Positions 1 to 6,857 of a stretch of 6,857 bases of DNA are shown here, in pieces. Origin of the DNA: Gemmatimonadota bacterium (GTDB taxonomy: Bacteria; Gemmatimonadota; Gemmatimonadetes; Gemmatimonadales; GWC2-71-9); NCBI GenBank assembly GCA_003220905.1, contig QHTS01000029.1:1-6857 (forward strand), given 5' to 3'. The notes under the pieces are model-generated. The model was not told where the DNA came from, searched no databases, and saw only the letters and a list, made by a program, of their open reading frames with translations. The position numbers and the translations under genes are program-made. Positions within the stretch are counted from its first letter, which is position 1. Each line of letters starts with the position of its first letter.

Positions 1-1896
1 ACCCGGCGTCGCGATCTCCGTCGTGCCCCGACCGACCGCGAGGACGAGTGCCCCGGTCTGGGTGCGCAGACCGGTGGCGGCGAGGGTCTTTCCCACGAGT
101 GGTGAGCCCGCCGGAAGGCGGAGTCGCTCGACCGCCATTTGAGGAATGCCGGTCACGGTGCCGAGGGTCACGCGTCCGGCGCCGTCGCCGCCGCGCAGTG
201 CCTCGTAGTGCGACGCGCGGATCTGATCCACCAGGCGCTCGATGTCGGCGCGGGCAACGTGGTAGTGTGCGAGCACGCGGGCGAAGATCTCGATCGACGT
301 CTCGAACTCCTCGGGGATCACGACATCCGCGCCGAGCCGGCTGAGCTCGGGGATTTCCGTCACGTAACGGGTGCGCGCGATGATGTGGATGCGGGCGTTG
401 AGACTGCGCCCCACGCGCACCATACGGCGGGTCGCCGCAGGGTCGGAGATCGCGACCACGAGCATGCGGGCGCGCTCCGCGCCGAGGGCGCGCAGGATCT
501 CTTCACGGGTGGCATCGCCATAGAAGGCGGGCTCGCCGCGCGCGCGGGCCTGCTGGACGGTTTGCGCGTTGAGCTCGACGATGAGGTACGGCGCCCGGAT
601 GGACCGCAACGCGGCGGTCAGGTTGCGCCCGTTCAGGCCGTACCCGGCGACGATCACGTGGTCGGTCAGCGGCTGGTCGGCGACGGCGATCGCCCCGGGG
701 CGGAGCCCCGGCAGGAGACGGTCGAGCGGGACCAGTCGCTCCAGTCCCTCGAGCAGCCCCGGGCCGCCCTGCAGCAGAAATGGTGTGACGAGCATCGTCA
801 GCACGGCCACGGCGAGAAACGTCTGGTAGAGGCCCTCCGAAAGCAGCCCGGTCCCGCGGCCTTCGCGCGCCAGCACGAATGAGAACTCGCCGATCTGCGA
901 CACGGCCAGGCCGGCGAGCAGGGCCACCCGCCCCGAGTAGCCCATGACGGCCGGGCCGACGGCCGCGAGCAGGGCTTTCCCCCCCATCACACCCACGACC
1001 CCGCCCAGCGCAAGCGCTGGGTGGTCGCGCAGGAACTCAACCTGCACGAGCATGCCGACCGCGACGAAGAACAGGGAGATGAAGACGTCGCGGAATGGCA
1101 GGAGCTCGGCCATGGCCTGGTGGCCGTAGTCGGACTCCGAGATGACGAGTCCCGCCAGGAACGCACCCAGGGCGAGCGACGCACCCGCCGCCGCGGTTCC
1201 CAGGGCCGTGAGCGTCCCGACCAGGATGACCGCGATGAGGAACAACTCCCGGCTCCGGGTCTTGAGGATCTCGGCGAGGACGCGCGGGACCACGGTCCGG
1301 GCCAGCACCAGCACGCTGATGACCACGAGCACCGCCTTGCCGAGCGCCAGGAAGAGCGCTCCAGCACCGCCGCCGGACCGTCCCGCGAGGAACGGGAGGA
1401 CCAGCATCATGGGCACGACGCACAAGTCCTGGAAGATCAGCACTCCGGTGGCGAGGCGTCCGTGGGGCGCATCGATCTCGCCCTTGTCGGTGAGCCCCTT
1501 GAGGACGATGGCGGTGCTGGAGAGTGCGACGAGGAAGCCCAGGAGCACGGACACCCGCCAGCTGAGATGCAGCGCCATGGCGAGCGCGCAGCTGAGCGCC
1601 ACCGTGAGGCCGACCTGGGCTCCGCCCCCGGCGACGACCTGCCGTCCCATCTCTCGCAGCCGGCTCAGGGAGAACTCGATGCCGATGGTAAAGAGCAGCA
1701 GGATGACGCCGACTTCCGCGAGGCTCTCCACCTGGTGCGCGTCGGAGACCAAGCCGAGCGCGTTGGGGCCGAGTAAGACGCCTGCCACGATGAACCCCGG
1801 GAGGGCAGGGAGCCTGATCCGGTGGAACGCCAGGATGACGAGCAGGGAGACGGCGAAGATGATCGCCAGGTCTTTGAGGACGTGGTACTCGCTCAT
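1..1896 (-). CDS. CPA2-family (KefB/YbaL-like) cation:proton antiporter with RCK domain, 3' end cut by the window
   Basis: This is an integral inner-membrane monovalent cation (K+ or Na+)/H+ antiporter with a cytosolic nucleotide-sensing RCK module. The frame starts at ATG 1896-1894 and stays open for 632 codons to the window edge. Residues 1-380 are strongly hydrophobic, consistent with about 12-13 membrane segments. They carry family motifs: GFIVAGVLLGPNALGL near 34-49, FQDL at 155-158 (the Asp of the transport site in this family), FFVAVGM at 276-282 and SQIGEFSFVL at 333-342. An RCK_N/TrkA_N Rossmann fold follows at about 411-535, with GYGLNG at 418-423, an acidic residue E441 after strand 2, and GDA at 460-462. 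An RCK_C domain begins near 587 (LPAGSPLVGKTLA) and is truncated, probably missing only a few dozen residues. A weak Shine-Dalgarno-like GGCGAG lies 5 nt before the ATG. The protein resembles KefB/KefC/YbaL. Glutathione gating as in E. coli KefB/C is not shown, so no symbol is given. Family assignment is secure; the transported ion is not. Confidence 0.95.
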   Translation of the reverse strand, partial: MSEYHVLKDLAIIFAVSLLVILAFHRIRLPALPGFIVAGVLLGPNALGLVSDAHQVESLAEVGVILLLFTIGIEFSLSRLREMGRQVVAGGGAQVGLTVALSCALAMALHLSWRVSVLLGFLVALSSTAIVLKGLTDKGEIDAPHGRLATGVLIFQDLCVVPMMLVLPFLAGRSGGGAGALFLALGKAVLVVISVLVLARTVVPRVLAEILKTRSRELFLIAVILVGTLTALGTAAAGASLALGAFLAGLVISESDYGHQAMAELLPFRDVFISLFFVAVGMLVQVEFLRDHPALALGGVVGVMGGKALLAAVGPAVMGYSGRVALLAGLAVSQIGEFSFVLAREGRGTGLLSEGLYQTFLAVAVLTMLVTPFLLQGGPGLLEGLERLVPLDRLLPGLRPGAIAVADQPLTDHVIVAGYGLNGRNLTAALRSIRAPYLIVELNAQTVQQARARGEPAFYGDATREEILRALGAERARMLVVAISDPAATRRMVRVGRSLNARIHIIARTRYVTEIPELSRLGADVVIPEEFETSIEIFARVLAHYHVARADIERLVDQIRASHYEALRGGDGAGRVTLGTVTGIPQMAVERLRLPAGSPLVGKTLAATGLRTQTGALVLAVGRGTTEIATPG

Positions 1897-1953
1897 GGCG
1901 GCTCGCCGTATGTCATTGCGTCGGGCCCGGTTGGAGTGGGTGGTGATGCAGCG

Positions 1954-1968
1954 CACACGCCTCGTGTG
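1954..1968. repeat. Perfect palindrome CACACG-CCT-CGTGTG
   Basis: Six-base arms at 1954-1959 and 1963-1968 are exact reverse complements around a 3-nt centre. It lies just downstream of the predicted minus-strand -10, near the expected transcription start of the antiporter, where a bound regulator could block initiation. A dimeric helix-turn-helix site is possible; no binding protein can be named. Its centre is 31 bp from that of the palindrome at 1985-1999. Confidence 0.45.
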
Positions 1969-1974
1969 AAGACC

Positions 1975-2003
1975 ATAATGGAAAACCGGGTGGCCCGGTG
2001 CAA
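1975..2003 (-). promoter_or_regulatory. Candidate sigma70-type promoter for the antiporter
   Basis: On the minus strand, TTGCAC (2003-1998) and CATTAT (1980-1975) are separated by exactly 17 bp. The -10 matches TATAAT at four of six positions and the -35 matches TTGACA at its first three. Transcription would begin near 1968, giving a leader of about 70 nt before the ATG at 1896. The spacer contains the palindrome at 1985-1999, which would be a natural operator position. This is a consensus match by eye in a high-GC genome, so it is only a candidate. Confidence 0.35.
1985..1999. repeat. Perfect palindrome ACCGGG-TGG-CCCGGT
   Basis: Six-base arms at 1985-1990 and 1994-1999 are exact reverse complements around a 3-nt centre. 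It lies almost entirely within the 17-bp spacer of the candidate minus-strand promoter. The half-site differs from that of the neighbouring palindrome, so the two would not obviously bind the same protein. The arms are GC-rich, so chance formation is more likely here than in a balanced sequence. Confidence 0.4.
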
Positions 2004-2014
2004 GGTTGGGGCGC

Positions 2015-2033
2015 GCATTACGTGCAGCATTAC
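2015..2033. repeat. Direct repeat GCATTAC x2, 12-bp period
   Basis: GCATTAC occurs at 2015-2021 and again at 2027-2033, separated by GTGCA. Tandem half-sites with a period of about 11-12 bp are a known arrangement for some OmpR/PhoB-type regulators. No such regulator is present in the window and the repeat is short, so the role is unknown. Confidence 0.3.
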
Positions 2034-2061
2034 CCCAGATCACTCGCGGGCATCGTTAGAC

Positions 2062-4925
2062 GTGGGCACGAGCCGGTTCAGGCTGCTGCGGCAGGACGAC
2101 GCCGTTCGCGACGCGGAACTGTCGCGGACGGAGGCGCAGCTGCGCGCCACGGCGCGCCAGCAGGAAGCGGTGGCCCACGTCGGCCAACGGGCGCTGGCCG
2201 GCGCTCCGCCGGACGAGCTCATCGCGGGTGCCGTGGCCATCGTAGCGCGGGTGCTCGAGGTCCCGTTCGCCAGCGTGCTGGAGCTCCGTCCGGAGAGCCG
2301 GACGCTGCTGCTGCGCGCCGGTGTCGGCTGGCGGGACGGCGCGGTCGGGCGCACGGTGTTGCCGACGGATGCGGACTCGCATGCTGGGTACGTGCTCCGC
2401 TCGACGGGCCCGGTCGTGGTCGAGGACCTGGCCACGGATGCGCGATTCGGCAGCGCGCCACTCCTGGCGGCGCAGGGCGTGGTATCGAGCCTGAGCGTCC
2501 TCGTGCACGGCAAAGGCCGCCCCTTCGGAATCCTGGGCGTGCACACGGCGCAGCCCCGCGAGTTCACGATTCACGACACGCACTTCCTCCAGGCCGTGGC
2601 GAACGTCCTGGCCACCGCGATCGATCGCGCGCACGCCGAGGAGGCGTTGCGACGGAGCGAGGAGCACTTCCGCTCTCTCATCGAGAACGCGTCGGACATC
2701 GTCACGATCGTGGGCGAGAACGGCGTGTTCCGCTACGCCAGCCCGTCCGTGGAGCGCGTGCTCGGATACGCACCGCGGGAGCTGCTCGAGCGCAACGCGT
2801 TCGACTATGTGCATCCGGACGACATTCCGGTCGTCGCCGAGGCCCTGGCGGGCGCGATCCGCCACCCCGGGGTCCCCCACGCCGCGCAGTTCCGGTTCCG
2901 GGCGCAGGACGGCGCGTGGCGGGTGCTCGAGGCCGTGGGTCAGGCGCGGGTGGATCCTGGGGGGTCTGCTCAGCTGATCGTCAACGCCCGGGACGTCACC
3001 GAGCGGCGGCGCCAGGAACGGGCATTGCGCGAGAACAAGGAGCGGCTGCGGACCGTCATCGCCGGGGCGCCGCTCGTGCTGTTCGCGCTCGACCGCGACG
3101 CGGTGTTCACGATGGTCGAGGGGCGCGGGCTCGACGCCGTCGGGGTGCGGCCCGCCCTGCTCATCGGCCACTCCGCGTTCCAGCTGTTCGCGGACCTGCC
3201 GCATGCGCTCGCGGACGTGCGCCGGGCCCTCACGGGGGAGATGTTTTCATCCACCGTCGAGGTCTTCGGCGTCGTGTTCGAGGCGTGGTATTCGCCGGTG
3301 CGCGACGCGGATGGTGCGGTAGCGGGGGTGATCGGCGTCGGGACCGACATCACCGAGCGGTGCCGGGCGGAGGCCGCGCTGCGCCACTCGGAGGAGAGCC
3401 ACCGCGCTCTGGTGCACCACGCCTCCTACGCCATCTACCGGTCTTCCGTCGAGGGGCGCTTCCTGTCCGTGAACCCCGCGCTCGTACGGATGCTCGGCTA
3501 CGAGTCCAAGGAGCACCTGCTGGCCGTCGACCTCGCGGCCGACGTGTACGCGGACCCGGAGGAGCGCCGGCGGATTCTCGCGCGTTTCGATTCAGACGAC
3601 GTGGTCGAGGGGGTCGAGGTGACGTGGAGGCGCCAGGATGGCGACGAGATCCTGGTTCGGCTCTCTGGCCGTGCGGTGCGGCGCCCTGACGGCACGATCG
3701 ACTGCTTCGAGACGATCGCGGAGGACGTGACGGAGCGGCGCGCGCTGGAGGAGCAGCTGCGGCAGTCCCAGAAGATGGAGGCGATCGGCCAGCTCACCGG
3801 CGGCATCGCCCACGACTTCAACAATCTGCTCACCATCATCCTCGCGAACGCCCAGCTGGTCGCGAAAGCGCTCCCGTCCGGCCAGGCGGATGCCCACGCC
3901 GACCTCCGCGACGTGATGTCGGCGGCCCTGCGGGGCCGCGTGATGGTGAAGGAGCTGCTCGGTTTCGCACGCCGCTCGCGCCTCGATCTCCAGGCGGTTC
4001 ACCTCGGTGGGCTCATCGGCGACCTGTCCGGGTTCCTGCGACGGATCCTGCCGGCCGACGTCGAGGTCGTCACCTCGGGCGAGGAAGATCTCCCCGACGT
4101 GCGCGCCGATGTGCATGCCACCGAGCAGATCCTGTTCAACCTCGTCACCAATGCCCGCGATGCGATGCCGGACGGCGGCGTGCTGCGGATCGAGACCCAC
4201 CGCGTGCACCTGACCGAGGAGCAGCGCCAGGCGTGGGGGTCGGTCCGGGCGGGCGAGCACGTCTGCCTCTCGGTGGGCGACACCGGGATCGGGATGGACG
4301 AGGAGACGCGAGCGCACATGTTCGAGCCGTTCTTCACCACCAAGCCGGCGGGGAAGGGGACGGGCCTCGGGCTGGCCACCGTGTACGGCCTGGTGAAGCA
4401 ACACGGCGGCGGCATCGATGTGGACAGCGAACCGGGGAAGGGAACGCGATTCCGGATTTATTTCCCCGTGGCGGACGGGGTGGCGGCCGCGGTGCGCCCC
4501 CGCCCGAGCGTCGCCGAGGCTCGCGGCGGCCGCGAAACGATCCTGGTCGTGGAGGACGACGATCAGCTGCGCCGCTCCGTCAAGCGCATCCTCGAAGCGG
4601 CCGGGTACCAGATCGTCACCGCGGCGGACGGCCTCGAGGCCCTCGAGGCGCTGCGCCAGACGGCGGGCGTGCGGCTCGTGTTCTCGGATCTCGTCATGCC
4701 GCGCCTGGGGGGACGCGCGCTGTACGACGCCGCGCGTCGGGAAGGCCACACCACGCCGTTCTTGTTCGCGAGCGGCTACTCGGACCCCGTCCGCGCCGCG
4801 ACTCTCGACCCGTCGGTTCCGCTGCTCCACAAGCCGTGGACGGAGCCGGATCTGCTGGGGCGCATCAGGGAAATCTTGGACAGGGAGCAGGGAGCGGTGA
4901 GCACGGAGCAGGGCGCGCCGAAGCC

Positions 4926-4929
<4 letters not shown>
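2062..4929 (+). CDS. Soluble hybrid histidine kinase, GAF-PAS-PAS-PAS-HisKA-HATPase-REC (kinase 1)
   Basis: This 955-residue sensor kinase is predicted to be cytosolic, with no signal peptide or membrane segment. After a short coiled-coil-like start (about 12-36) come a GAF domain (37-192) and three PAS domains (about 199-315, 322-437 and 442-560). Two of the PAS domains end in the usual DVTERR and one in DITERC. The HisKA H-box is GGIAHDFNN with phosphoacceptor H584 (codon 3811-3813). The ATPase domain has N-box N697, D740 in GDTGIG, FEPFFTTK and GKGTGLGLA. The receiver (825-942) has an acidic pocket EDDD, phosphoacceptor D876, S904 and K924. It should autophosphorylate and pass phosphate to its own receiver; the signal and final output are unknown. 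GTG 2062 is preferred as start. The open frame extends upstream with an ATG at 1978 and a GTG at 1990, but those codons have clearly lower GC at third positions and include a rare TTA. No strong ribosome binding site decides the start. The C-terminus ends in a repeat-derived tail. Confidence 0.93.
4882..4916 (+). repeat. Degenerate 7-bp tandem repeat (AGGGAGC type), five units, inside kinase 1
   Basis: Five consecutive heptamers read AGGGAGC, AGGGAGC, GGTGAGC, ACGGAGC and AGGGCGC. Because 7 is not a multiple of 3, successive units are translated in different frames, producing the low-complexity tail REQGAVSTEQGA after the receiver. The repeat ends 10 bases before the overlapping stop codons. 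Units degenerate away from the first two copies. Confidence 0.65.

Positions 4930-6857
<1,928 letters not shown>

Larger units (their letters stand above)
1897..2061. promoter_or_regulatory. Divergent intergenic control region between antiporter and kinase 1
   Basis: These 165 bp separate two divergently transcribed genes and must hold promoters for both. Compared with the flanking genes the stretch has more A/T, notably around 1970-1985 and 2015-2060. It contains a rare TTA triplet in the kinase 1 frame at 2056-2058, which argues that it is not coding. It holds two perfect short palindromes, a promoter-like pair on the minus strand and a direct repeat, listed separately. A CATAAT hexamer on the plus strand (1974-1979) could be a -10 element for kinase 1, but no matching -35 is visible. 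Confidence 0.7.

Noticed and set aside
139..1776. Plus-strand open frames of about 250 residues (139-882, 1021-1776) and others over the antiporter
   Set aside because: They lie antisense to a clear 632-codon antiporter with family motifs. Their translations are low-complexity and rich in Arg, His, Glu and Asp, as expected from the mirror of high-GC codons.
1893..1916. Seven-codon minus-strand leader frame (MTYGEPP) whose TGA overlaps the antiporter ATG
   Set aside because: An ATGA-type overlap can indicate translational coupling, but there is no ribosome binding site before it and such a short frame is expected by chance.
1822..2061. Upstream extension of the kinase 1 frame into the antiporter gene
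   Set aside because: It would overlap the antiporter head to head by 75 bases, encodes no recognisable domain, and its codon use is unlike the kinase.
3592..4830. 412-residue minus-strand open frame within kinase 1
   Set aside because: It is antisense to the HisKA, ATPase and receiver coding sequence, with no domain and Arg/His/Glu/Ala-rich translation; a GC-bias shadow.

Overview
The window is high-GC bacterial chromosomal DNA with dense coding, strong G/C preference at third codon positions, and long open frames antisense to the real genes. It holds three genes: a truncated CPA2-family cation:proton antiporter (minus strand, 1-1896), a complete soluble hybrid histidine kinase (plus strand, about 2062-4929) and a second hybrid histidine kinase (minus strand, 4926-6857, running off the right edge). 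Base composition, multi-PAS/GAF kinases with the H-box form GGIAHDFNNLL, and GGGAGCA-type heptad repeats at a gene end suggest a soil or sediment lineage such as Gemmatimonadota, Acidobacteriota, Myxococcota or Rokubacteria. No marker gene is present, so this is a guess at phylum level only.

Layout. The antiporter reads leftward and lacks only the end of its RCK_C (TrkA_C) domain, lost at the left edge. A compact divergent region (1897-2061) separates it from kinase 1. This region is less GC-biased than the genes. It contains a plausible minus-strand promoter, two perfect 6-3-6 palindromes with centres 31 bp apart, and a 12-bp-period direct repeat. Kinase 1 is GAF-PAS-PAS-PAS-HisKA-HATPase-REC. 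Kinase 2 is GAF-PAS-HisKA-HATPase-REC and converges on kinase 1. Their TAA stops overlap inside a single TTAA, and the two 3' ends form an imperfect inverted repeat built on GGGAGCA heptads.

Function. Both kinases lack visible membrane segments and are predicted to be cytosolic sensors that autophosphorylate on the H-box histidine and pass the phosphate to their own C-terminal receiver. No Hpt protein or DNA-binding response regulator lies in the window, so the downstream partner is unknown. The antiporter probably exchanges K+ or Na+ for H+ under nucleotide control through its RCK domain. A link between kinase 1 and the antiporter is suggested only by the shared divergent control region.

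I found no clear sign of a new defence, mobile or RNA system: no tRNA, rRNA, CRISPR array, transposase or phage gene. The most unusual structure is the convergent kinase-kinase junction.
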